From contig OY970383.1 in the NCBI GenBank assembly GCA_963719415.1, positions 806,001-870,000 of the forward strand: a stretch of 64,000 nt of DNA, read 5' to 3'. The number at the start of each line of letters is the position of its first letter. Within the stretch, counting starts at the first letter, position 1. Source of the DNA: JAPLIS01 sp963719415. Its GTDB lineage: Bacteria; Babelota; Babeliae; Babelales; Vermiphilaceae. The notes beneath the pieces are model-generated. The model had not been told where the DNA came from, searched no databases, and was given only the letters and a program-made list of their open reading frames with translations. Shown here in pieces: positions 33,889 through 42,038 of the stretch. A program made the translations under genes and the position numbers.

Positions 33889-33918
33889 CGGGGTCCCCGC
33901 GGAGATCGGTGGGGTAAA
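33889..33918. repeat. Single dispersed copy of the GGGGTCCCC...GTGGGGTAAAAAA element
   Basis: CGGGGTCCCC, then GCGGAGATCG, then GTGGGGTAAAAAAAA matches the unit tandemly repeated between ftsQ and ftsA (GGGGTCCCC ACGATAA GTGGGGTAAAAAA) in both conserved blocks, with a different centre. Confidence 0.7.
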
Positions 33919-34020
33919 AAAAATGGAGAAATTTTAGTACGGGGTGCTTTCGATACTGATACGATATATGCCAGTTTTGCTGCGAATAGTAAAAAAACGT
34001 GTGTTAAAAAAAGAGCAATA

Positions 34021-34050
34021 AAAAAGACTAGATTTTTTAGGATCTAATCT
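34021..34050 (-). terminator. Terminator of tRNA-fMet
   Basis: On the minus strand AGATTAGAT pairs with ATCTAGTCT (9 bp, one G-T) and is followed by TTTTTT, a standard intrinsic terminator 11 bp beyond the tRNA 3' end. Confidence 0.75.
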
Positions 34051-34060
34051 TTTTATAATT

Positions 34061-34137
<77 letters not shown>

Positions 34138-34260
34138 ACAAAGTTTTAATTTCAAAAACAAAAGAACATATAAGAGTTCATATATAATATTAAAGTATTT
34201 TGACGTTTAGTCAACTAATTAATAAGTAAATATAATTATAAAAAAATATAATGTTAATAT

Positions 34261-34689
34261 TGGTGGAGGCGACGGGAGTCGAACCCGTGTCCGCATTACG
34301 TATCACCCAAGGCTCTACGTGCTTAGCCCTTGATTATACATGCACAATACAGCAAAGACACCGATATTTTGTACATGACTCCTTAATGATACTGCTCTCG
34401 GCTACAAAAGTGTTGAATCTTACCGAGGAGTCCCATCTTTTTTAATATTTATGAGTTAAGCTGATGGGCACGAAAAACTCATAAAATGCGCCTAAACTAG
34501 GTTAGGCAACGGCAGGCGTGTTGTAACGGACAGCATCTCTAATGCTATCGAAAGCACTGTTAATGAATCCTGAAACAAGGCCTTTATTCGTTTTTGCGTT
34601 TATTGTTTAACCAATTCTTTAACGAGTGCCAGTCAAAACTCGGCATGCTCCCTGAGCCATCGGTAACACGTCGAAACCATTACGCCCCC
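34261..34689 (-). ncRNA. ssrA: tmRNA (ssrA) with an unusually long tag frame
   Basis: Rescues stalled ribosomes together with SmpB. The 5' end (GGGGGCGTAATGGTTTCGACG) and 3' end (GGGTTCGACTCCCGTCGCC plus TCCACCA) form the tRNA-like domain: GGGGGCG pairs with CGCCTCC, and CCA is encoded. Length is 429 nt, longer than the typical 350-400. The best tag frame runs from GCA at 34597 to TAA at 34502, giving 31 residues that begin AKTNKGLVSG and end NTPAVA; no other frame is open through this stretch. A -10-like TATAAA lies at 34696-34701. smpB lies just upstream on the same strand. Confidence 0.96.
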
Positions 34690-34695
34690 AATATT

Positions 34696-34701
34696 TTTAT
34701 A
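34696..34701 (-). promoter_or_regulatory. Putative -10 box of ssrA
   Basis: TATAAA on the minus strand ends 6 nt before the first G of tmRNA. No good -35 match is visible at the expected distance. Confidence 0.4.
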
Positions 34702-34800
34702 GAACTCATATATTTCAAAGAAAAACAGATACAAAAAAACTGAATCCAAGAGTATCTGTATATTTATAGATTACCATGATTGCTGTTTTTATGCTAGAAG

Positions 34801-35262
34801 CTAGTATCTTTTGAGCTCACGCTGTGTTTCACGTTTAATATCTCTCTCTTTGAGGACCTCTTTTTTGCCTTCGGCGTTTTTATGCTTGCCAATCCCAATT
34901 TCAACTTTTATTTTGCTTTTTGCATTGAAATAGAACTTTAAGGGAATAACGGTAACCCCTTTTTTGGAAATATCACCGATAATCCTGTTTAGTTCTCGTT
35001 TGTGAAGCAATAATTTACGCCTGCGACGTGCATATTCTTCATCTTGCTTAGAGGCCGCCCTTTCATAGGGAGAGATGTGGCAATTGATGATATAGAGTTC
35101 GCCCTGATGGACCGTTGCAAAGGATCCGGTGAGATTAATTTTGCCTGCACGAATTGATTTGACTTCGTCGCCCGATAGGACAATGCCAGCTTCTATGGTA
35201 CTTATAATAGAATAATCGTGAAAAGCTTTTTTATTGTTGGTAATCAGCTTGCCAAATGTCAT
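34801..35262 (-). CDS. smpB: tmRNA-binding protein SmpB
   Basis: 153 aa, normal length. Family blocks are all present: NNKKAFHDYSIISTIEAGIVLSGDEVKSIR, LTGSFATVHQGELYIINCHISPY, and RRRKLLLHKRELNRI. The core ends in GVTVIPLKFYFNAKSKIKVEIG, and a basic C-terminal tail (KERDIKRETQRELKRY) enters the mRNA channel in the family. Adjacent to ssrA, its obligate partner, on the same strand, and 12 bp downstream of the DUF2062 gene. Confidence 0.97.
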   Translation of the reverse strand: MTFGKLITNNKKAFHDYSIISTIEAGIVLSGDEVKSIRAGKINLTGSFATVHQGELYIINCHISPYERAASKQDEEYARRRRKLLLHKRELNRIIGDISKKGVTVIPLKFYFNAKSKIKVEIGIGKHKNAEGKKEVLKERDIKRETQRELKRY

Positions 35263-35274
35263 AAGAGATCCAGT

Positions 35275-35778
35275 TTAGTTGCGAATTTTCATAAAAAAAT
35301 AAGAAAATATAGGATATAGTATACCACTCATGATAAGGCCAAGCAAATTGCCCCCAATAATAAAGGACCAGAACGATATATTGTTGAGGCCTATATAGGT
35401 AGCCAAAAATTGATTTATTGGAGCCATCCAGCTTGGATTTAATAAAACGGGATTAATTCCCAAAGAGTTAAAGAAAAGGTCGCCAAACATACAATCAAGT
35501 GCGTAGACAGGAACCATGGTATAGGGGTTATTAATAAACCAAGACACCGCAAACATTACGGGAATATTGAGGGAATAGAGCCAACCGCCTATTAAAATCA
35601 TTACGGTGTGTAAGCAGACAAAGGGGGAAAATGCCACAAATACGCCAAAAGAACAGGACTTAATTAATGTCTTTGGGCAACTCTCTTTTTTTATAAGTGT
35701 TTTGCCAGCTCTATAGGCAATACTTCTGCTGTATTCTATGCATCTATAGAATCTGCTTACAATCATTTGTACAATCAT
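35275..35778 (-). CDS. DUF2062 family membrane protein
   Basis: 167 aa with three to four membrane helices. The order KSCSFGVFVAFSPFVCLHTVMILIGGWLY, VSWFINNPYTMVPVYALDCMFGD and ending FIIGGNLLGLIMSGILYPIFSY is typical of DUF2062 (Gly-x-Phe-x-Ala-x-SP..H and NPxT motifs). Function of the family is unknown. It directly precedes smpB (12 bp) and is probably co-transcribed. Confidence 0.85.
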   Translation of the reverse strand: MIVQMIVSRFYRCIEYSRSIAYRAGKTLIKKESCPKTLIKSCSFGVFVAFSPFVCLHTVMILIGGWLYSLNIPVMFAVSWFINNPYTMVPVYALDCMFGDLFFNSLGINPVLLNPSWMAPINQFLATYIGLNNISFWSFIIGGNLLGLIMSGILYPIFSYFFMKIRN

Positions 35779-35866
35779 TTGTAAAAAACTCCTATTTTCG
35801 GTATTATATCAATAATGATCATGTTTTGATCATATTTTTTCACCATATAATGAAAGTTATGAATAT

Positions 35867-36571
35867 ATGAAAAAAAATATTTCCTATTACTATACATCTT
35901 ATTATATATCAGTTTTTATTTGTATATCATTACTTTTAACTGGATATCATAATATAAGACCAGAATCAGGTTTTATGTTAGGGTGCATCCAATACCCATT
36001 CATTAAAAAAGTCCCTCAGACTCGTATTTACACATTTGGCAAAAAAATTGATTTTCTGCTCTGCGAAATAGTTCATGAATGTAATCAGTTTGTGTTTCGA
36101 ATTCCTCAAGTTATGCATACAAAGACCTATTATCTTTTAATAATTAAGCAAGTACATCAGAAAATGATCAGCAATAATACGGTGGATTATCTAAAAATTT
36201 TACCGGATCAACCATATATTTTTTATAAGCTTACACTAATAGAGAAAGTAGATGAAGAGGGAAATAAGACCTATTCGTGGCTTATAGAATCTGTTGCTTT
36301 AGATAAAGAAACAGGACGTATTCCCGATGAATCAATTATAGTTTGTCTAGATCCTTCTCATGTTGATAGCCTTTCAGGTGGTAGTGCATTTGAGCTTCCG
36401 ACTATCAATTTAAAGTCAGACCTTATTGAATTGTTGGGCTCGGAAGAGTTATTGCAGACAGATGCAAATAGACTTCTTTTATCTTCTATAGATTCTGACA
36501 CAGTCCATGCAACTATTAATCAAAAAATAAGACAAAAATCGAATGTTACTCTTATTGCGCCTCTAGTATAA
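35867..36571 (+). CDS. Hypothetical protein with N-terminal signal/anchor
   Basis: A 234-aa product. The N-terminus (SYYISVFICISLLLTGYHNI) is a probable signal peptide or anchor. The rest looks like a beta-rich globular domain (YLKILPDQPYIFYKLTLIEK, TYSWLIESVALDKETGRIPD). No family recognised. It lies 27 bp upstream of tsaD and may be co-transcribed. Confidence 0.6.
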   Translation: MKKNISYYYTSYYISVFICISLLLTGYHNIRPESGFMLGCIQYPFIKKVPQTRIYTFGKKIDFLLCEIVHECNQFVFRIPQVMHTKTYYLLIIKQVHQKMISNNTVDYLKILPDQPYIFYKLTLIEKVDEEGNKTYSWLIESVALDKETGRIPDESIIVCLDPSHVDSLSGGSAFELPTINLKSDLIELLGSEELLQTDANRLLLSSIDSDTVHATINQKIRQKSNVTLIAPLV

Positions 36572-36598
36572 ATTAGTATAAAATGTGGTATAAATAGT

Positions 36599-37624
36599 AT
36601 GAATCGCCCCTGTTTTACGCTTGGCATAGAGACTTCATGTGATGAGACTGCTGCAGCGGTATATCATAGCGAGCGTGGTATTTTATCAAACATTCTTTTT
36701 TCTCAGGTAGATATACACAAGAATTTTGGAGGAGTAGTTCCTGAAATCGCATCTCGAGCTCATATTGAAAAAATTAACGAGATTGTCGCTGGTAGTCTAG
36801 AAAAGGCGGGTGTAATTTTTAAAGATATTGATAGTATCGCCGTTACCAATAAACCAGGTCTTCCCGGTTCTTTACTTGTTGGCGTTGCTTTTGCTAAAGC
36901 GGCAGCTTGGGCCGGAGGGAAAAAGATTATCGGTGTTAATCATTTAGAAGGACACGCTTTTTCATCCTTTTTAGAAAACCAAGTTCCGTTTCCTCATTTG
37001 TGCATTACGGCGTCCGGTGGACATACTTCTTTATATCTAATAAAAAATTTTGGTGAATATGATGTTTTAGGCCAAACGAGAGATGATGCTGCGGGAGAAG
37101 CATTTGATAAAATAGCAAAGTTGCTGCAGCTACCATATCCTGGAGGTCCTGTTATTGAAAAATTGGCCCGTGAAGTGGCATTTAAAGATTTTTTTTCGTA
37201 TCCGCGCACTAAAATTAAAGATCTAGGTTTTAGTTTTTCTGGCCTAAAAACAGCGGTGTTATATAAATTGGTCGATATGGGTTATTATGATCTTGCAAAA
37301 AAAGAATTACTTAATCAGAGTTTAGAGCTTAAGCAGCAGGTCGCATCTTCGTTGCTTGTTTGTATAGCAGATATTTTTGAAGAAAAAATAATAAAATCTC
37401 TTAAGCTTTATCCAACTATCAAAGCGGTCACTTTTGTAGGCGGCGTTGCTTGTAATAAATATATTACGAGTAGGTTGCGGCAAGCGTGTGAAAAACGGGG
37501 ACGGCTCTTTTTTTCACCATCACCTCAATATTGCACAGATAACGCAGCTATGATAGCCTTTGTAGGTTCATATAAAGCGGAGCAGAATCAATTTTCAGAT
37601 TTAAGCTTAGATATTTTAGAGTAA
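36599..37624 (+). CDS. tsaD: tRNA N6-adenosine threonylcarbamoyltransferase
   Basis: Transfers threonylcarbamoyl to A37 of ANN-decoding tRNAs. 341 aa, normal length. Conserved blocks: GIETSCDETAAAVY, QVDIHKNFGGVVPEIASRAH, the metal-binding HLEGH, CITASGGHTSLYLI, GQTRDDAAGEAFDKIAKLL, YPGGPVIEKLA, FSFSGLKTAVL, and FVGGVACNKYITSRLR. The C-terminus has YCTDNAAMIAFVGSY. A decayed copy of this 3' end is found at 40376-40459. Confidence 0.97.
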   Translation: MNRPCFTLGIETSCDETAAAVYHSERGILSNILFSQVDIHKNFGGVVPEIASRAHIEKINEIVAGSLEKAGVIFKDIDSIAVTNKPGLPGSLLVGVAFAKAAAWAGGKKIIGVNHLEGHAFSSFLENQVPFPHLCITASGGHTSLYLIKNFGEYDVLGQTRDDAAGEAFDKIAKLLQLPYPGGPVIEKLAREVAFKDFFSYPRTKIKDLGFSFSGLKTAVLYKLVDMGYYDLAKKELLNQSLELKQQVASSLLVCIADIFEEKIIKSLKLYPTIKAVTFVGGVACNKYITSRLRQACEKRGRLFFSPSPQYCTDNAAMIAFVGSYKAEQNQFSDLSLDILE

Positions 37625-37687
37625 TGCAAATACCTTAACTTGTTTGCCCTCAATCATACTGCATCTATTATTGTGCAAAGGGCCTGG

Positions 37688-39424
37688 CTAGTTTGTGCTT
37701 TTAAGCATATTATTTGGTGTCGCAGGTATAATTTCCATATTAACTACCACATGTTTACCGTGCGTAGCAATGCCATAACAAAAAATAGGACCATGATAAC
37801 CATCAGTTCTCATTTGCGCTGTATAATTAAATTTTTTTATTTGTTTTAATGCTTCTTGTGCTTTTGCCACGAGTGTTGCATTATCATCCCCTGCTGCTCT
37901 TTTAAATTCTATTAGAATCCCAGAATCTTGCGATTGTTTAGGTTTAAGCATGACATCATAACCCCCATCGCCAGATTCACGATTTGATTGAATTAGGTAA
38001 CGATCCGAAAGTCCTGCAAGTAATCCTAGCACAAGCATATGAATGCTAAGCTCGGGGTCTTTTTTAGACAAATCGTGGTAAGAACAAGCTTCAGTAACAA
38101 ATTCTTGTAGGCATTGTTCAACCGTTTTTTGATCACCTGCCATAAAAGCTTCAAAAAGTTTATTAAGCTTGGCAAAAGAGATAGTAGTATTCAATGCTTC
38201 TAAAACAAGGTCTTGATAAAGATATGAGATTTCTTTATTGGGAATAGCGAGGGTATAGTAGTGTCTACCGCTAATTATAGTACGCGATATTGTAGTAAGA
38301 TAGCCGGTGAATAATAGGAAACTCCACGGTTCTTGATTTTTTTTATTGAGATCAAAAAGAGTTACACTTTCATCAATTTTTTTATCAGCAATAACATTGT
38401 CTTGCAATAAAAGTCGAATTTCATCTTTAGTCTCTTGGTTGGCGTTAGCAATAATATTTTTCACCAGCTTGTTATCACTGGTATTGGCCCAATATGTTTG
38501 AAAATCACCTATACTTTTGATGCACTTAAGCAATGACCAGGGATTATATATATTAGTTTGACCGAATATATAGCCATCGTACCAACTTTTAATTTCATTT
38601 TTTTTATCAACAAGATCATAATTTGCCAATAATAGATCTACTTCTTCTTGAGTAAAGCCAAATTTATCAGAATATTCAATATTTAAGACGGTATATACAG
38701 AAAGATGATTAAGACCGGAAAATATATCTTTTTTGGCGATTCGAGTAATGCCAGTTAAGCAGCCTTTTTTAAGCGCAGGATTTGATTTTAATGCTTTTGA
38801 GAACAAATTTCGCATAAATACTACCATTTTTTGATAATAATGATGCAAGTAAGCATTAATTATAGGAGCATCATACTCATCAATTAAAAGAATAACTTTT
38901 TTTTCTGTTTGTTCATATAATAAACGAGATAAAAATCGTAAACTTTGAGTTAACTCTCCTTCAGAGGCTTGTTTATTTTTAAGTTTATTAAAAATATCAA
39001 TATCAGAAGCGTCAACTTTTTCTATAATAATATAATGGGACAATCTTTTACATTCTTCTGATATAATAATTGCAAACTCTTCATAAGCAGACTCCCATGA
39101 ATCAACTTTAACATCTTTAAGAGTTAGAAAAATAACCGGAAATTGCCCTTGAAGATCGCGATATTCGCTAACATTCCATATAGCAGTTTTTTCAAAAAGA
39201 TATGATGTATCTTTATTGGTTTTTTCAAAAAAATATCTGAGCATGGAGAGATTTAATGTTTTACCAAATCGTCGTGGGCGAGGTATCAAAACAACTTCGC
39301 TTCCATCTTGCCAAAATTCTTTAATGAAAAGGGTTTTGTCAACGTAAGCTTTTTTTTCATCGATAAGTTTTTTATAATCATCGACCCCTATGGGTATTGG
39401 GAGATAAATAGAATCGTGAGACAT
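37688..39424 (-). CDS. AAA-ATPase-like / PD-(D/E)XK nuclease-family protein
   Basis: A 578-aa protein of the PF09820-PF08011 (DUF1703) type. N-terminal PIGVDDYKKLIDEKKAYVDKT is followed by the P-loop-like IPRPRRFGKTLNLSML, Walker-B-like VILLIDEYDAPI, and GITRIAKKDIFSGLNHLSVY. The C-terminal nuclease-like domain carries GYDVMLKPKQSQDSGILIEFK (D...E-x-K) and a downstream ALKQIKKF helix with the Q typical of the superfamily. The family expands greatly in host-associated bacteria and its function is not established. The gene sits between tsaD and the duplicated tsaD fragment. Confidence 0.9.
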   Translation of the reverse strand: MSHDSIYLPIPIGVDDYKKLIDEKKAYVDKTLFIKEFWQDGSEVVLIPRPRRFGKTLNLSMLRYFFEKTNKDTSYLFEKTAIWNVSEYRDLQGQFPVIFLTLKDVKVDSWESAYEEFAIIISEECKRLSHYIIIEKVDASDIDIFNKLKNKQASEGELTQSLRFLSRLLYEQTEKKVILLIDEYDAPIINAYLHHYYQKMVVFMRNLFSKALKSNPALKKGCLTGITRIAKKDIFSGLNHLSVYTVLNIEYSDKFGFTQEEVDLLLANYDLVDKKNEIKSWYDGYIFGQTNIYNPWSLLKCIKSIGDFQTYWANTSDNKLVKNIIANANQETKDEIRLLLQDNVIADKKIDESVTLFDLNKKNQEPWSFLLFTGYLTTISRTIISGRHYYTLAIPNKEISYLYQDLVLEALNTTISFAKLNKLFEAFMAGDQKTVEQCLQEFVTEACSYHDLSKKDPELSIHMLVLGLLAGLSDRYLIQSNRESGDGGYDVMLKPKQSQDSGILIEFKRAAGDDNATLVAKAQEALKQIKKFNYTAQMRTDGYHGPIFCYGIATHGKHVVVNMEIIPATPNNMLKSTN

Positions 39425-39574
39425 ATAGTTCTCCAGACAATAGTTTTTTTGATACTGCTATTTTTATATAATCATGATAATTGAAGCTCTTTAGTTAAGC
39501 TTTTATTATAACATATCTATATCAATATTTTTTGAGTTTGTTTTTGCGTTATTATGCCAGTTTCATGTAATTAT

Positions 39575-39630
39575 AATTAACTAAAAAAAAAGGGGACATC
39601 TTTCGCCATCCCCTTTTTTTTTAGTTAATT
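39575..39630 (-). terminator. Terminator hairpin with long A/T arms
   Basis: AATTAACT, an A9 run and GGGGA (from 39575) pair with the TCCCC, T10 and AGTTAATT segment ending at 39630. It serves the minus-strand gene ending at 39677 and, read on the plus strand, also has a T-run. Confidence 0.8.
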
Positions 39631-39676
39631 GTCTGTATTGCCTGTTTAGCAAACTGGTATCATGCTTGAGAATTTT

Positions 39677-40156
39677 TTATTCTGAATCTTCTTGGTCTAA
39701 TCGGCGTAGTTCTTCTGCTTCTTGAAATATACGTAAAATGCTCTCTTGAGCTTTTTTTGTAGCGCTAGCGGTACGCTCAGAAAGCCTGTTAGGATCTCTA
39801 TACACATCTCCTATTGTCATACGATAATTCTCTAGCTCACTTTTCACGCTTTTATAACCAATTTCCTGAGGGCTTTTTTTATCGAAATGGTTCCAGAGTT
39901 TATCACTTATTCTCTGTTGACGTTTTTCTAAAGCTTTTATGAGAGGACTTTCATCGTCTCGTTGATAGTATGCATTCCCATTGATTCGGTAGTCTTCGGC
40001 TCTTATTTGAGCCTGAATGCGAGCAGTTTTTTGTATATAGGGGTTGGCTTGTTCTATAAGAAATTGCGCATCAGGGTGTATTGTTTCACGGGCAGTATAA
40101 GTAAAAATAGGAAGAAGTAGTCCTGTTAAGAGACTTAACTTTAAGACATTTTTCAT
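39677..40156 (-). CDS. Secreted helical hypothetical protein
   Basis: 159 aa with AAGG upstream of the ATG and a signal peptide (KNVLKLSLLTGLLLPIFTYTA). The mature part is charged and predicted helical (AQFLIEQANPYIQKTARIQA, then EKRQQRISDKLWNHF, then the acidic tail EEAELRRLDQEDSE). No family recognised. Confidence 0.65.
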   Translation of the reverse strand: MKNVLKLSLLTGLLLPIFTYTARETIHPDAQFLIEQANPYIQKTARIQAQIRAEDYRINGNAYYQRDDESPLIKALEKRQQRISDKLWNHFDKKSPQEIGYKSVKSELENYRMTIGDVYRDPNRLSERTASATKKAQESILRIFQEAEELRRLDQEDSE

Positions 40157-40485
40157 GGAAACCTTTTTTGTTTGATTAAATTAGTAGAATATTTTGCTTA
40201 TATTCTACTAAAGCTTTGCCTTTTGTCCAATACCTGTTATTGTCCATGTCGGGAGATATAGTGCAAGGTAAAAAAAGGTGAAATTTTATGTCTGTATAAG
40301 GGCGTATAGGAAGGTATGTGTAGGTGAAAAAAGGAGACGGATTTTTTATTCACCGTCCCCTTAATAGTGTGCTGGTAATGCAGCTATGATAGTCTTTGTC
40401 GGTTTCTATCAAAATCCAACAAAATTAATTTTTAGATCTGAATTTTGATATTTTAGAGTGAATATCTACTCTAAGGCAAGAAGTG
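40157..40485. other. Intergenic region with tsaD remnant and hairpin
   Basis: No intact gene. It contains a hairpin at 40323-40354 (GGTGAAAAAA against TTTTTTATTCACC), probably a terminator, and the tsaD-derived fragment described separately. Confidence 0.6.
40376..40459 (+). pseudogene. Decayed duplicate of the tsaD 3' end
   Basis: AATGCAGCTATGATAGTCTT matches tsaD AACGCAGCTATGATAGCCTT, and the similarity continues to GATATTTTAGAG at the end of both. Translation reads NAAMIVFVGFYQN against NAAMIAFVGSYKA in tsaD, then loses frame. It has no upstream part and is clearly non-functional. Confidence 0.8.
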
Positions 40486-40878
40486 TTATGCTCGCTTTTG
40501 AGCTATTGATAGATTAAAACCTTTTTCTCCCAATACAGTTGCCATTATCATTGCCAGGAGTTTTTTATTTTTTTTGGACACGTTTTTACAAGCGTTTGAA
40601 TCTTTAAATGCATCTATATAAGCCATTACCTCTTCCATAGTTTTTGCATTTTCAACCTGAGCAATAAAATAAGCTATTTCTGGTTGTTGGCAAAATTGTC
40701 CTACTTCTTCTTGGGTCCAAGGGAACTGTTTTTGTTGTTCTGCTATACGGTTTTGTATTTCTTTTTCAATAACAGGATCAATAAGAGGTTTTGTATTTGC
40801 AGAAGCTTTAGGAGCTAAAATAGAAAATGCTAAGGTTGTGATTAGGCTTAAAGTAAATAGTTTTGATATGTTTTTCAT
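40486..40878 (-). CDS. Secreted hypothetical protein
   Basis: 130 aa with AAGGG upstream of the ATG and a signal peptide ending ASA (LFTLSLITTLAFSILAPKASA). The mature part is a small helical domain (EKEIQNRIAEQQKQFPWTQE, then QPEIAYFIAQVENAKTMEEV, then a Lys/Met-rich C-terminus). No family recognised. Its N-terminal architecture resembles the neighbouring secreted gene at 39677. Confidence 0.65.
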   Translation of the reverse strand: MKNISKLFTLSLITTLAFSILAPKASANTKPLIDPVIEKEIQNRIAEQQKQFPWTQEEVGQFCQQPEIAYFIAQVENAKTMEEVMAYIDAFKDSNACKNVSKKNKKLLAMIMATVLGEKGFNLSIAQKRA

Positions 40879-41073
40879 AGAAACCCTTCGTTTGTATAAT
40901 AAGTTATTAAAACACTCTATTTATATTCTACCATAATTTTGCCTTTTGTCAGATGGGGGGTATAGAGTAGTTTTTGAGTCTAAAAAAGACGGATATCCTT
41001 ATTCTGTTAAAATTACACGTTTTTTTGTTAAATTTTTTGTTAAAATTGAAAAAGAGGCTATACTATTAATACT

Positions 41074-41826
41074 ATGAAAAAAATAATAAAAGAAAAAACA
41101 ATAAAGTCTACGCCAGGTGAACTGATTTTTGGGTTAAACCCAATTCTCGAAGTTCTCAAGGTACGTAAAAGAAAATTAATCTCGATCTATACTACAAAAC
41201 CTGAACCAAAGGGTTTTGCGGTTATTCAAAAACTGATGCCTAAGTATCCGGTTGCTATTCAGTATGTTGCACGTGAAGTGTTACATCGTATGGCAGGGAC
41301 TACGGACCACCAAGGTTTTGTTGCCTGGGTACAACCTTTTGGCTTTAGACAGAAAGCTTTTACTACCGACAAGCAGCCTTTTGTTATTTTATTAGATGGC
41401 ATTCAAGATCCTCGTAACGTGGGAGCTATTATCCGTTCAGCTCATTGTGCGGGTGTTGATGGTGTTATTTTACCACAAAAAAACGGTGCAGCATTAACGG
41501 GCACGACTTTTAAATCTTCAGCAGGTCTTGCTGAACATATGCAGATATATCAGTCTGCATCTTCTGAATCAGCCATTCAGGAATTAAAAGCTGCTGGCTA
41601 CACTATTTATTTAGCGGTGTTTAATGGTGCTGATGCACGTACGGTAACTTTTAAGCAGCCGACATGTCTTGTTGTTGGATCTGAAGGTTATGGTATATCG
41701 AGTTCATTGTTGCGCTCTGGTGAACATATTACTATTCCGCAGCGGACAGCCGATATATCATATAATGTTTCTGTCGCTTCTGGTATTCTTCTTTTTTTAA
41801 TAAGCTCTCAGTTAAAACGTATCTAA
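41074..41826 (+). CDS. rlmB: TrmH/SpoU-family 23S rRNA 2'-O-methyltransferase
   Basis: 250 aa. The N-terminal substrate-binding domain (ELIFGLNPILEVLK) precedes the SPOUT methyltransferase domain, with motif 1 ILLDGIQDPRNVGAIIRSAHCAG, motif 2 LVVGSEGYGIS and motif 3 ISYNVSVASGILLF forming the knotted SAM site. This matches RlmB, which methylates G2251 of 23S rRNA, although other TrmH-family members are similar. Transcribed as a single gene. Confidence 0.9.
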   Translation: MKKIIKEKTIKSTPGELIFGLNPILEVLKVRKRKLISIYTTKPEPKGFAVIQKLMPKYPVAIQYVAREVLHRMAGTTDHQGFVAWVQPFGFRQKAFTTDKQPFVILLDGIQDPRNVGAIIRSAHCAGVDGVILPQKNGAALTGTTFKSSAGLAEHMQIYQSASSESAIQELKAAGYTIYLAVFNGADARTVTFKQPTCLVVGSEGYGISSSLLRSGEHITIPQRTADISYNVSVASGILLFLISSQLKRI

Positions 41827-42038
41827 AATTGCGTTTAGCTTTTACCCATTTGTTTTTTAGTTTTACCAGTTTATAGATTTGTGTTTATAAATTAGTCTCT
41901 TTTGTATTATTCTCTATTTTAATTATTGACTTTTTTTCAAAAAAAAAGCTATGAAGAGAGTACACGATTATTCTTTTTTAGTAATGTTATTATAGATTGT
42001 TGCTATAGGTTTTAAAAGGTGGCGGGAGGAAAAGAAGT

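Noticed and set aside
33835..34047. 70-aa plus-strand ORF (MQISKRLKDCLIKS...)
   Set aside because: No ribosome site, overlaps the tRNA-fMet terminator, and much of it is the dispersed repeat; likely fortuitous.
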